Part shown: positions 1 to 8,999 of the stretch, one piece after another
Layout: each line of letters opens with the position of its first letter
Numbering within the stretch: the first letter of the stretch is position 1
Assembly (NCBI GenBank): GCA_903885795.1
Contig: CAISJV010000066.1
Location: 62,001-126,000 of the forward strand
Length of the DNA: 64,000 bases
DNA from: an uncultured delta proteobacterium
GTDB taxonomy: Bacteria > Desulfobacterota > Syntrophia > Syntrophales > UBA8958
Direction of reading: 5' to 3'
The notes under the pieces: generated by a model
The model's input: only the letters and a program-made list of their open reading frames with translations
Told to the model about the DNA's origin: nothing
The model's database searches: none
Translations under genes and position numbers: made by a program

Positions 1-15
1 AATTTAACGGTCTTC

Positions 16-1443
16 CTACAGGTCGACATGTTTGTCCTCATTTAAGGAAGAAAATATGAGCGCGATTAAGAGAAAATACAAAGGCGTCATCCACGTTCCA
101 TAAACCATATTTTGGAAAAGAAGCACTATCCATGCTTGAAATATCCTCAACTGATATGCAGATGGTGGAAAAGCACTGACAAAGAACCAAATTACTTGCG
201 ATTCCCTCAATAAGAGAATGATCAATCCAACAATCCCAGTGAAATATAACCACATGACAGGCGCAGAAGCAGAAACTACAACACCCCATCCTTTGCTGAC
301 CACCCCTGGGATTCTAAACCCATGCCCTATTATACTTTCTTTAAAAGAAGATATATCGAAACAACTCTTTACAAGCGCAGCGCGCTGCATCATCGTATCA
401 TCTAAACTTACGGACTTTGAAGGTTGAGATTGGTATCGGCCTGGGGCAAAAGTAAGCAATGCGCCGCGAACACCCGTGATTGCCTTCAGCATACTGTTGT
501 CCGGCATATTTTTAATAACGACATACCGACCCAAAAGTGAAAATAATATCAGGAATATAGATGTCGCCATGAGAAGGTGATAGAAAGTGCCCCTCGAAAG
601 AACAACATGAATAGTCCTATTTTTGTTACCGCGAATAAAGTAAAAAATTTGACCCACTAATAGTGAAAAGCCTAAAGCAAAATATCCGCCGTTGGCAAAA
701 GTAAATATTCCGCCAATACAACATACACCGCTTGCAATAATCCACATTTTCTTTTCCGTAGAAATGTAGAGCGCCTCCGCGATGAAAGAAGACATAAATA
801 AAAAGGCTGCAGCATTCGATGGCTCCAACCAGAAACCAGTCAATTGAAACTTTGGAACAACATAGAAAGAAGAAAATTGGGCAGTTCCATTGCCCAAGAT
901 ACCATAAGGTCCATAAAAACGCCCCCCCTGAGGAATCGTGATTTCTATAGGGTTTGCCAACCATCCCATGCAGCTAAATAATTCTAAAACAAAATATTGC
1001 ACAACGGTAGCAACTCCTATCATCACTAAAACTTTCATTATGATTGTTTGGTAAGATATTGGACGCTTAATAAAATACAAACATACAGAAATACAAAAAA
1101 GGAACCTGAAAAATATTTTAATCCACTGAATAACTCCTTCTATAAAAAAGTTTGATGTACTTGTTGAAAATGCCCCCCAGGCCATGAAGATTGCAAAGCA
1201 ATAAATAAACCTCTTAAGCGGTGGAAAATAGAAATTCCCAGGGAAAACATTCAATAGTAAATATAAGGGAATTAATACTTTACATAACACTGCAACCGGT
1301 TGCAGTGCTTCTAACTCAAAAACACCCACCCACTCATAAAGAATGCAGTTTATAATAATAAGGAGAATCGGCACCCATTGAGGCAATTTATTGATTAAAC
1401 TCTTAATATTTAAAAAAATATGATGTAGGGGTAATTTATGCAT
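16..1443 (-). CDS. Wzy-like O-antigen/EPS polymerase membrane protein
   Basis: A 475-residue protein made almost entirely of hydrophobic helices (about ten or more), with one long extracytoplasmic loop after the middle of the protein (roughly residues 300-370). The segment around residue 205 (TGFWLEPSNAAAF) resembles the E-P-S motif seen in many Wzy/EpsG-like polymerases. Such proteins join lipid-linked repeat units on the outer face of the inner membrane. It is the last gene of the window, 35 bases after a GT4 gene, and belongs to the AsnB/heparinase/GT4 block. A second Wzy/WaaL-type protein lies at 58066-59406, so two polymers or a polymerase/ligase pair are possible. The family assignment rests on topology and context because Wzy proteins are poorly conserved. 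Confidence 0.7.
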   Translation of the reverse strand: MHKLPLHHIFLNIKSLINKLPQWVPILLIIINCILYEWVGVFELEALQPVAVLCKVLIPLYLLLNVFPGNFYFPPLKRFIYCFAIFMAWGAFSTSTSNFFIEGVIQWIKIFFRFLFCISVCLYFIKRPISYQTIIMKVLVMIGVATVVQYFVLELFSCMGWLANPIEITIPQGGRFYGPYGILGNGTAQFSSFYVVPKFQLTGFWLEPSNAAAFLFMSSFIAEALYISTEKKMWIIASGVCCIGGIFTFANGGYFALGFSLLVGQIFYFIRGNKNRTIHVVLSRGTFYHLLMATSIFLILFSLLGRYVVIKNMPDNSMLKAITGVRGALLTFAPGRYQSQPSKSVSLDDTMMQRAALVKSCFDISSFKESIIGHGFRIPGVVSKGWGVVVSASAPVMWLYFTGIVGLIILLLRESQVIWFFVSAFPPSAYQLRIFQAWIVLLFQNMVYGTWMTPLYFLLIALIFSSLNEDKHVDL

Positions 1444-1478
1444 CCCAACGAAATCTCGAAAAAGCGTTACATTTACTA

Positions 1479-2744
1479 TCAGACATCGATAACATGTTGA
1501 AATACTTTTGATAGCTGTATCGTGAGATTTTTCCGGCTGAATTGCTCTGTGAACTCATGAGATATCAAATTATTGTTTTTATGGGTTAACAGAAATGTCT
1601 GAAGTTTTTGTAGCTGAATATCCTCAGGCTCATCATAGAAAATGGTGATCCCATTTCCATATTCTTTCATTATTCTAGCGATTTCGCTCTCACGGGACGC
1701 TAAGCATATGATTCGACTATTGTTACCCATGTAATCATAAAACCTCGCTGGAATCCATGATGTAGTGTCCACATAATGAGGCATACACATAATGACATGA
1801 TCCATCGACTGAATGAGATCATAGAAGCTTTCATGGTCAAGATAGCCATGTATTTTAACGCTACCATTAATTTCTGCCTGATTACAAAGATCTATAAATC
1901 CCTTCCCCTCATTGCCGGCATAATTCAATTCCCAAGGCACATTTAAAAGGCCTTCGTCCTCCAACTTGGATAGTAATCTTAATATTGGTAATGGCGTATA
2001 ATTACTTTTCTGGTCGATTAAGCCACCATAGAAAAAAGAGTTTTGAATTATATTATGATTCCTTATGTGGATATCATCAGGATCAAAACCATTAGGGATC
2101 ACCCATGTTTTATTTTTTAAGAAATGGTACTTTTCTTTCATCCTGGATTTACTGGTTTTCGTAGTAACGATTAGAGCATCGCAATATTCAAGATATAATT
2201 TTTCAAGAATATTCGAGACAATATGATGGTATGAGCTTAAGAATCTCCTGCGCACTGGATTAAGGGACCATAGATCTCGAAAATCGGTCACCCACGGAAC
2301 ATTATATTTAAATTTAATCCAGGTGCCTATCAGATTGAGGCTGAAGGGAGTACACGTTGTATAAACTAAATCCGGTTTATATTTCCTGATTTCCTTACCT
2401 ATGCAATAAAGAACGGATACGCTCCAAAATAGATGACCATCAGGGGGAATTATATTGTTCATAAGGTAACCCAAATATCGTGCAGTCCTACTCGCATCCG
2501 CACGATCATGCAGAAAGTGTAAAGGATCTGGGGGCATGGAAAGTGCCGTTACAGATGGGTTTAACTGATTCATCAGTCGCTGACTTGCTTTTGTGTGACT
2601 ACCGGTCTCGCTTGGAGAAACAACCAGTGCTTCCCAACCAAAATCAGGCAAATATTTAAGAAACTTAACATTACGATTTGTAGCAACATTTACCCTAGGG
2701 GGGAAATACGACGTAATCCAGAGGACCTTTTTCAAATCGGACAT
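1479..2744 (-). CDS. GT4-type glycosyltransferase
   Basis: A 421-residue GT-B fold enzyme. The N-terminal half begins with a strand followed by SYFPPR, typical of GT4 enzymes that act on lipid-linked acceptors. Residues around 110-130 carry PDLVYTTCTPFS and the following WVTDFRDLW segment, a hallmark of the WbuB/FnlX-like GT4 branch. The C-terminal donor domain has a WVIPNGFD turn near residue 215. It should add one sugar from a nucleotide donor to the growing repeat unit at the cytoplasmic membrane face. The start overlaps the heparinase gene end by 13 bases, implying translational coupling. Donor and acceptor cannot be read from the sequence. Confidence 0.85.
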   Translation of the reverse strand: MSDLKKVLWITSYFPPRVNVATNRNVKFLKYLPDFGWEALVVSPSETGSHTKASQRLMNQLNPSVTALSMPPDPLHFLHDRADASRTARYLGYLMNNIIPPDGHLFWSVSVLYCIGKEIRKYKPDLVYTTCTPFSLNLIGTWIKFKYNVPWVTDFRDLWSLNPVRRRFLSSYHHIVSNILEKLYLEYCDALIVTTKTSKSRMKEKYHFLKNKTWVIPNGFDPDDIHIRNHNIIQNSFFYGGLIDQKSNYTPLPILRLLSKLEDEGLLNVPWELNYAGNEGKGFIDLCNQAEINGSVKIHGYLDHESFYDLIQSMDHVIMCMPHYVDTTSWIPARFYDYMGNNSRIICLASRESEIARIMKEYGNGITIFYDEPEDIQLQKLQTFLLTHKNNNLISHEFTEQFSRKNLTIQLSKVFQHVIDV

Positions 2745-4636
2745 AGAACATACCTTGATGTATTAGATTCAGCTATTTGAAAGGATAAACGTAAGGTGAT
2801 TGCTGAAACCTTAACGCCGTAATCAGGGTAATGCCATCCATTGTTCTCTTCAGTGCTACCTCGAAACCAATCTATTATAAAATGACCGTTGGATCGCTCA
2901 ACCATGAGGCGATAAGTTCGACCCGCTTTATGCAGGAACAATACATTGCCTTCATCATGATTGCGTTTATTTAAATCAAGCCCCCAACCTGGTGCAAGGT
3001 GAAAGTAGGTTTCAATGTTCAGATCAATATGCATTGGGTTCAATAATGTTTCTATAATTTCAAAGTGATCCTGTCGAAGTGTTATTTCCCGACTCCATTT
3101 TAAGGATTTACCCAACCTGCCAACAGAACGGGTCTTCCATGTAATTCGACGTTCATCACCTTTCTCATTCGAATACACTTTTTGATCGGTATTCAAACTT
3201 TTTTTGTAAGCCAAAAGACCACCTCGACAATCTGGAACAAGTGGCAATCCATTTATCAAGGTCGTATTATGTGATCTTGCGGAAAACCCATACGTCCCAT
3301 CTTTATCTGAGTTATATGAACCTCTTCCCCTGTCTACGAATATGGGTCCTTCCGCAACGTAAAGCAAAAAGCTGCCAAAATCCATATGCCCATGTCCTAC
3401 AGGATAGACACCTGCAGAATCATTTGGTAGATAGACAAAAAGACGAAATGGACACTGTCGAGTATCAAGCCATTTCCATTCCATTAAACCATCTGCAATG
3501 CATTGCGGTAGTCCTTTCACTCCAATAAATGAAGCCCATTGTTCGCTGTTCCATAGCCCCCACCAAGACTCTCTACCATGATTGAACTCCGGATGAGGGT
3601 CAAACCATGCAACAGGATAATCTGGGGAAACATCGCCAACACGTGGAAAATCATTAGAAAAATCTCCCGCAGAAAAATTACTCATATAGAAACTTGACGA
3701 CATCATGGACAAAACAATGGGAGAAAGATAAGCAATACATTCTGGATCTTCAGTTGCGCGGGCAGCCCACCATACCTCGACCATTGTTCGTGTTAATAAC
3801 AACTGATAGTGAGAAGACGCCTCCTGAAGGACGCCTCCTGGATTTATCAATTTTTGAAGGTGTTTTTGAAAGAGCGTCTTTGCCAAAGAAGATATTTCTG
3901 GCAATCCAAAAATACGACCGCCGATATATAAAGCCCGTGCATTATTAAGAATGTGGTTGTTACATGTTTTATCATAATATTCCAAGTGGTGAGAGATGCA
4001 ATCCAGATGCTCCAGCAAGGCCGTTTCAAAAGTATTTACAGTTTCTTCATCAAGATTTTGATAATCTCTCGTTGCACACAGATATAATAACCAATTTACA
4101 ACCCGCTCCGACGCAGAATAAGTTTCCCAGGCTGCATGATGTTTGTTCGGACTGACCCGGCGGATCCAATCAAGTATTACTGAATTAGCAACCTTCAGGT
4201 CTTCCTGAGCCGGGTGCAGGGATAACCAGCGCAAGAGCCAACCGAAACGATGCAATGCGAAAGTGTCTTCCTTGTCTTTCTCTTCTCTAAACCAGTTAAT
4301 ATCGTTAATGTCGCAGGAATATGTTGCCAGTGGTATCGCCCAGGATGTGATGGCCGGACCATTTTCTGGTGACCAGCCCGTACTCGGAAGATTGAGAAAC
4401 CAGGCCTTGGGGGCTTGAGTTGGGACTGAAATACTTTGAACGTGTTCACGAATGACACCAGGATAATGGTGGAGACGGTATTTCACACCTAATAGGAAAT
4501 AAGCCTTATCTCTGATTCTTATAACAACACGCCTGAAGTAATAATGAAAGAGCTCAGACCATTGACAAGGATGTTTTAAACAAAAATTGACATAATATTT
4601 TATTTCTCTTGATTCCAATATTCTATCTAAGGTCAC
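2732..4636 (-). CDS. Heparinase II/III-like polysaccharide lyase-fold protein
   Basis: A 634-residue protein with an N-terminal all-helical (alpha/alpha toroid) domain and a C-terminal beta-sandwich. The conserved core near residues 400-450 reads GHGHMDFGSF, then a DRGRGSY segment and ARSHNTTLING, which match the His/Tyr/Arg/His-Asn pattern of the heparinase II/III family (PF07940-type). Family members cleave uronic-acid polysaccharides, but homologues inside EPS loci often have an unproven role in trimming or releasing polymer. I see no N-terminal signal peptide, which is odd for a lyase meant to act outside. It overlaps asnB upstream by 14 bases and the GT4 downstream by 13, so the three are likely co-translated. 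The pairing of AsnB with a heparinase-like protein recurs in EPS loci. Confidence 0.82.
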   Translation of the reverse strand: MTLDRILESREIKYYVNFCLKHPCQWSELFHYYFRRVVIRIRDKAYFLLGVKYRLHHYPGVIREHVQSISVPTQAPKAWFLNLPSTGWSPENGPAITSWAIPLATYSCDINDINWFREEKDKEDTFALHRFGWLLRWLSLHPAQEDLKVANSVILDWIRRVSPNKHHAAWETYSASERVVNWLLYLCATRDYQNLDEETVNTFETALLEHLDCISHHLEYYDKTCNNHILNNARALYIGGRIFGLPEISSLAKTLFQKHLQKLINPGGVLQEASSHYQLLLTRTMVEVWWAARATEDPECIAYLSPIVLSMMSSSFYMSNFSAGDFSNDFPRVGDVSPDYPVAWFDPHPEFNHGRESWWGLWNSEQWASFIGVKGLPQCIADGLMEWKWLDTRQCPFRLFVYLPNDSAGVYPVGHGHMDFGSFLLYVAEGPIFVDRGRGSYNSDKDGTYGFSARSHNTTLINGLPLVPDCRGGLLAYKKSLNTDQKVYSNEKGDERRITWKTRSVGRLGKSLKWSREITLRQDHFEIIETLLNPMHIDLNIETYFHLAPGWGLDLNKRNHDEGNVLFLHKAGRTYRLMVERSNGHFIIDWFRGSTEENNGWHYPDYGVKVSAITLRLSFQIAESNTSRYVLCPI

Positions 4637-6437
4637 TCAGGCAAATACCATCTGGCCTAGGCGTTTCATTGTAAACTAAACGAAACCAAAGCTCTAGGTT
4701 AAGTAATATCCATAGCGCCCATACCCAGTTTTTCCGCATATACATCAATTTACATAACCTGTTTATCGTTCGCTTATGAATTATTCCTGCCTTCATCAAT
4801 TCGCCATGTTCAAGCAATTCAAGGCTAATTTCTTTGAAGCGGCCTCTCTGCATCCATGAATTGATGGGGGCGCCAAACCCATCTTTTGGGCGCTGCAAAA
4901 TACTCTCAGGCAAATATTCAGAAATTGCATGCTTAAAAATTACTTTTTTATCATAAGAATTCATTTTATAAGCGGACGGGAGACCTGCAATAAATTCCAC
5001 AATTCGATGATCCAGTAAAGGAACCCTTGCTTCTAATGAAGTGGCCATACTCATTTTATCTGTGAGTAAAAGAATGTCGTCCTGCAACCACACCTTCAAG
5101 TCAAAAGCCATCTCAGCATTGAGCTTATCCGGAGTAACAAACATATTGGAATAGCTGTCAACAAAATTGCTTACGGCATTGGATTCATACATTGGAAACA
5201 CTAAACGCCAGGGGAAATTGAATGCCCTTTTATAATAGGCCCTCGATTGTTGCCTACATAAAACAGAGATCATAAGTTGCTTTATAGAGAACGGGGAGGA
5301 ATACCATTCATAGCCGGCAAATAATTCATCACCACCAGCACCCGTCAGAATGACTTTACACTTCTCACTTGCAAACTTGGAAATGACATAAGTTGGCACG
5401 TAAGCACCATCTGCGTTTGGTTCCTCGATATGCCATGCAAGCAGCGGAAGCAAACGATCGAAATCATCAAAAGATATCTTCACCTCATGATGATTACAAC
5501 CATACATTGTTGCTACATCAGTGGCAAATTTTCTCTCATCCATTTTTTCCGCTGCATTTTCCCAATATATTGTAAAGGTATCCATGTTCAGGGAAGCATT
5601 AGAATTGGTTAAAGCCACAACAGCGCTCGAATCAACACCCCCACTGAGGAAAGCACCCACAGGGACGTCACTTCTAAGCTGCAGACGACAGGCATCTCTA
5701 AGAAGGAAATGGAGATGATCAGAGGCATCTTCAAAGGACATCGATTCATGTATAGGATTACTCAAAAACGGCATTACATCCCAATAACTCCGGAACGTCA
5801 TGGAGCCATTTTCGATAATTGCAAGAGTACCTGCTTCAAGCTTCTTGATCTGTTCGAAGGCTGTTCTCGGAGCAGGGATATAAAGCATATGAAGATAGGT
5901 ACTGATGGCCTGCCAATCGGGATCACGCGCCACCCACGGACACAGCAATATCGGTTTGATTTCCGACGCAAACGCCAACTGTTTGCCATTCCAGGCGTAA
6001 TAAACTGGTTTTATTCCCACACGATCACGGGCCAGAACAAGTCGATTTGAGGAGGAATCATAGAGAGCGAAACCGAACATTCCGTTGACATCTTTAAGAA
6101 AGTCCAGACCGGCGTCCTCATACAAATGAATCAAAACCTCTACATCGCTGTGTGTGCGGAAGTAATGGCCTTTTTTAATCAGCTCATCTCGCAACTCTAC
6201 ATAATTATATATTTCTCCATTACAGACAATCCAAATTGTCTCATTCTCATTCGATATGGGTTGATGTCCTCCGGAAAGATCTATTATGCTGAGACGTCGC
6301 ATTCCGAAGTTGATCTTGTCGGCATTATTCACATAGTAGCCTGCATCATCTGGCCCTCTGTGAAATAAACATTCCCCCATCTGATCGAGGAGGCCGGATA
6401 TTTCTTCTTTTCCTATATAGCCGAATATCCCACACAT
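4623..6437 (-). CDS. asnB: Asparagine synthase (glutamine-hydrolysing) family amidotransferase
   Basis: A 604-residue two-domain enzyme. The mature N-terminus begins Cys-Gly-Ile (MCGIFGYIG), the nucleophile of the Ntn glutaminase domain, followed by RGPDD near residue 30 and NGEIYNY near residue 75. The synthetase domain has the pyrophosphate-binding SGGVDSS loop around residue 265 and a later GAGGDELF motif. AsnB-type enzymes in polysaccharide loci are usually thought to amidate a uronic acid rather than aspartate; that role here is inference from the neighbouring heparinase-like and GT4 genes. The start must be this ATG because Cys2 is catalytic. The 143 bases upstream hold no gene and no clear ribosome site close to the ATG. 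Confidence 0.92.
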   Translation of the reverse strand: MCGIFGYIGKEEISGLLDQMGECLFHRGPDDAGYYVNNADKINFGMRRLSIIDLSGGHQPISNENETIWIVCNGEIYNYVELRDELIKKGHYFRTHSDVEVLIHLYEDAGLDFLKDVNGMFGFALYDSSSNRLVLARDRVGIKPVYYAWNGKQLAFASEIKPILLCPWVARDPDWQAISTYLHMLYIPAPRTAFEQIKKLEAGTLAIIENGSMTFRSYWDVMPFLSNPIHESMSFEDASDHLHFLLRDACRLQLRSDVPVGAFLSGGVDSSAVVALTNSNASLNMDTFTIYWENAAEKMDERKFATDVATMYGCNHHEVKISFDDFDRLLPLLAWHIEEPNADGAYVPTYVISKFASEKCKVILTGAGGDELFAGYEWYSSPFSIKQLMISVLCRQQSRAYYKRAFNFPWRLVFPMYESNAVSNFVDSYSNMFVTPDKLNAEMAFDLKVWLQDDILLLTDKMSMATSLEARVPLLDHRIVEFIAGLPSAYKMNSYDKKVIFKHAISEYLPESILQRPKDGFGAPINSWMQRGRFKEISLELLEHGELMKAGIIHKRTINRLCKLMYMRKNWVWALWILLNLELWFRLVYNETPRPDGICLSDLR

Positions 6438-6580
6438 AATTATTAGGGCGTGCCTCTTACAAAAGCTTTAAGACCTTTGCACATCCGAACAATGTTTTTT
6501 GTTTTAGATGACATGGCCTTCCGTTGAAAAATGTGGTTGTTTAAATCGAACATATTGACTTAGGTTGCCATATGATCACT

Positions 6581-7948
6581 TTAAATTTCTCTTATACGCT
6601 CGCGGAGATACTTGAATATATACTTCGGCAAATCAGATATCATCGGATGTTTCCATATCTTAATGGCATTGTGCAAAAATCTATATCTTCTAAATTTGCC
6701 ATATAATTTAAGTAGTTCACTCGGCGAAAGCGTTTCCGACAAAATGATTGCCTTACTGTGATTCATTTCAAAATTCACATTGAGCCGGCTCCAATCCATG
6801 CTTTCATCTTCAGTAACGAGTTTTTTCTCTTTGGCGATTTCCCAAACAGGGGTACCCGGAAAAGGGGTTATAACATAGACATCAAAAAGAGCGAGATCGA
6901 CCTTCTTGATAAAGCGGAGCGTATCGAGAATTTCTTCTGCTGTTTCGTCAGGTGAACCAATGACAAAAGAGGCATTTGGCATTATGCCATGCTTCTTGAG
7001 CAGCGCCACTGCATTTGCGTTCTGCTCCACAGTGAGGCTTCCACCTTTCAACCATGTCAGCACCCTCTGATTACCAGACTCCAGTCCCATTCCAACAGAA
7101 GCCACTCCCATTCTTTTCAGCGCGGCAACAATATCTTCCCGCACCGTATTTGCCCGTAAAGAGCACGAAAACTTGACTTTCCCCTGTATACCCCGCTTTT
7201 CAACGAGGTCAACAATTTCAAAAAAACGTTTTTTATCGGCAACGAAAAGATCATCAAAGAAACTAATAAAGCGCACACCATATTGATTCACCAGTAACTC
7301 GATTTCATTGACAACACGTTCAGCCGAGAAAAACCGTACATTATTCCAGAATCGTGACGACGCACAAAACTTGCAACGATAAGGACACCCGCGCGACGTG
7401 AACATGTACGTATGGGACGAGATGGGGTTTAGGCTCCGATCAGGAGGCGGAAGGGAGTCGAGATCGCTGCGACCTGCCCTGCTGACTGTCTGGTGTAACA
7501 AACCACCTTCCCCCCAGTAGGCGATGCCGGGAATACCCTCCAACGCCGACGCTGGAAACTCCTCGTGTTTGAGAAAGACTTGCATCAGATCGACGATCGT
7601 GTCCTCACCCTCTCCGATACAGCCGACATGCATAGTTTTTGATAAGGTCTGTGGCAAAAAGGAGATATGAACGCCACCGATCATAACCGGTATGCCACGT
7701 TCATGGGCCTTTTGGGCATAGTTCAGCGCCAATCCATAGTTCTGACTGACACACGAGATGCCAACAACCTGCGGCTTGAAACCGTCAAGCGTTTCATCGA
7801 TATCTGAATTGACAATCTTGAAATGAAAACAGGTGTCACCAAAGGTGGTCTTGAGTGACGCGATAAGGTGGTCGATCCCCAGGTTGGGATAGCGGGTTTC
7901 AACTTCGGAAAAGTTATTGATGGCGTTTATCCAGAGAAATTTGATCAT
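6581..7948 (-). CDS. B12-binding radical SAM protein (copy I)
   Basis: About 455 residues: an N-terminal Rossmann-like B12-binding domain (residues about 1-140, with PQVVGISC and IGGVHISFLP) followed by a radical SAM barrel whose cluster motif is RGCPYRCKFC near residue 190. The usual DxHxxG cobalamin-ligating motif is not evident. Such enzymes use a 4Fe-4S cluster and SAM radical chemistry, often for methylation or rearrangement at unactivated carbons. It follows the four-helix DMT gene. A TTG codon at 7981 is an alternative start overlapping that gene, but ATG 7948 places the first beta strand at the N-terminus as in relatives. The substrate is unknown; a sugar or polyprenyl lipid is suggested by context. 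Confidence 0.85.
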   Translation of the reverse strand: MIKFLWINAINNFSEVETRYPNLGIDHLIASLKTTFGDTCFHFKIVNSDIDETLDGFKPQVVGISCVSQNYGLALNYAQKAHERGIPVMIGGVHISFLPQTLSKTMHVGCIGEGEDTIVDLMQVFLKHEEFPASALEGIPGIAYWGEGGLLHQTVSRAGRSDLDSLPPPDRSLNPISSHTYMFTSRGCPYRCKFCASSRFWNNVRFFSAERVVNEIELLVNQYGVRFISFFDDLFVADKKRFFEIVDLVEKRGIQGKVKFSCSLRANTVREDIVAALKRMGVASVGMGLESGNQRVLTWLKGGSLTVEQNANAVALLKKHGIMPNASFVIGSPDETAEEILDTLRFIKKVDLALFDVYVITPFPGTPVWEIAKEKKLVTEDESMDWSRLNVNFEMNHSKAIILSETLSPSELLKLYGKFRRYRFLHNAIKIWKHPMISDLPKYIFKYLRERIREI

Positions 7949-7970
7949 ACTGTCTGTTGCCGGATACCAG

Positions 7971-8339
7971 TTATCCGACAAAATCTCCTTTGGTCATGCA
8001 GAAGATGCCTGCGGATATAAAAAAGAGCCCAATCCATTGCAGTGTCGTCATCCTTTCACCGTAGATAAGCCAGCTCAGGAGAGGAATGAGCAGGTAAAGA
8101 AAAGCCCCTGCGAAACCGAAGGCATAGCCCAGGTTCGTCTTGCTGATGACCACGAGCCAGATCACGAAACAGCTCAACTGCAGTATGATACTGGTGATGA
8201 TGAATGGAGAGCATGCAACTCGCTGTACCAGATCGATGCTGAAGCGGCTCAGGTCATGTCCCATGACCCCCCTTTTCAGGAGCAATTGGCTGGCAACTGT
8301 ACTCGCCGCGACGATAAAGATGAGGAATATGGTTTTCAT
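7971..8339 (-). CDS. Small four-helix DMT/EamA-like membrane protein (ArnE/SMR type)
   Basis: A 122-residue protein with four predicted hydrophobic helices (about residues 3-20, 43-65, 70-92, 98-118), the size and layout of SMR/ArnE-F half-transporters of the drug/metabolite superfamily. The C-terminal YGERMTTLQWIGLFFISAGI segment is typical of the EamA repeat. ArnE/ArnF-like proteins flip polyprenyl-phosphate-linked sugars. Here a polyprenyl-phosphate sugar synthase (12697-13443) and a membrane glycosyltransferase (13451-15523) lie in the same block, so a flippase role for a lipid-P-sugar is reasonable inference. A multidrug exporter is the alternative. Confidence 0.75.
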   Translation of the reverse strand: MKTIFLIFIVAASTVASQLLLKRGVMGHDLSRFSIDLVQRVACSPFIITSIILQLSCFVIWLVVISKTNLGYAFGFAGAFLYLLIPLLSWLIYGERMTTLQWIGLFFISAGIFCMTKGDFVG

Positions 8340-8360
8340 GATCTCTCTTTCTACAAGGCT

Positions 8361-8999
8361 TTAGCGATTATCTGGCCGCTTCTCCGCTACGGACAGGTGG
8401 TGAAGGCTGATCGGCCAGAACAGGAACGGAAGGTTGCGTTGCGCCACCGGCGAAAAGCCTGCTGCCTTCAAGGCCTTTCTGATTTTTGAGGGAGTCCATT
8501 GCATGACGTGCCCGGCGTCGTAAAAGGCCTCCCTGAACATGCCGGTCAGCAGGCGTGAAATCATGAACATCCGGTCGTTCGGGAATATGAGAACCAGCCT
8601 GCCTGATGGCTTCAAAACCCGGCGAATTTCTGCCAAAGCCTTTCCCGGCTCATCCAGGTGTTCGATGACTTCAAAAAAAAGGACGCAATCGATGGTGTTG
8701 TCTTTAAAGGGAAGGTCAAACACAGTGCCGTATTGAATAGGCAAACCATGTTTCTGACAAATTTCAATATTCTCCTGCTCAGAATCGATCCCGACGATCT
8801 GCCAGTCAGGGTTAAGCGTAACCAGCTTTTCAAGAGTTATACCCTCACCACATCCAATATCTACAATCCGGTTTCCAGCAACATGGCCCAATGCCACTTT
8901 GTCGCGATAGTCCCAATACCTTACACCAAGACCTCCCTTGGCATACTGCTCTCTCTGGTAGATCATCCCTTCTTTCTCAAGATTAGTATCAACGGGCAT
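8361..8999 (-). CDS. Class I SAM-dependent methyltransferase
   Basis: A 212-residue methyltransferase with SAM-binding motif I VDIGCGEG near residue 45 and post-motif acidic residues, then VLFFEVIEHLDEP (Methyltransf_11/23 style) near residue 107. Translation most likely starts at ATG 8999, ten bases inside the end of the upstream GT2 gene and preceded by an AGGGGAC ribosome site. Probably methylates a sugar or a lipid-linked glycan intermediate made by the adjoining glycosyltransferase; the target atom cannot be inferred. Confidence 0.82.
   Translation of the reverse strand: MPVDTNLEKEGMIYQREQYAKGGLGVRYWDYRDKVALGHVAGNRIVDIGCGEGITLEKLVTLNPDWQIVGIDSEQENIEICQKHGLPIQYGTVFDLPFKDNTIDCVLFFEVIEHLDEPGKALAEIRRVLKPSGRLVLIFPNDRMFMISRLLTGMFREAFYDAGHVMQWTPSKIRKALKAAGFSPVAQRNLPFLFWPISLHHLSVAEKRPDNR

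Noticed and set aside
7917-8489. Plus-strand open frame of 190 codons opposite the DMT gene
   Set aside because: The opposing frame has four clean membrane helices and fits the gene order; the plus frame has neither motif nor ribosome site.
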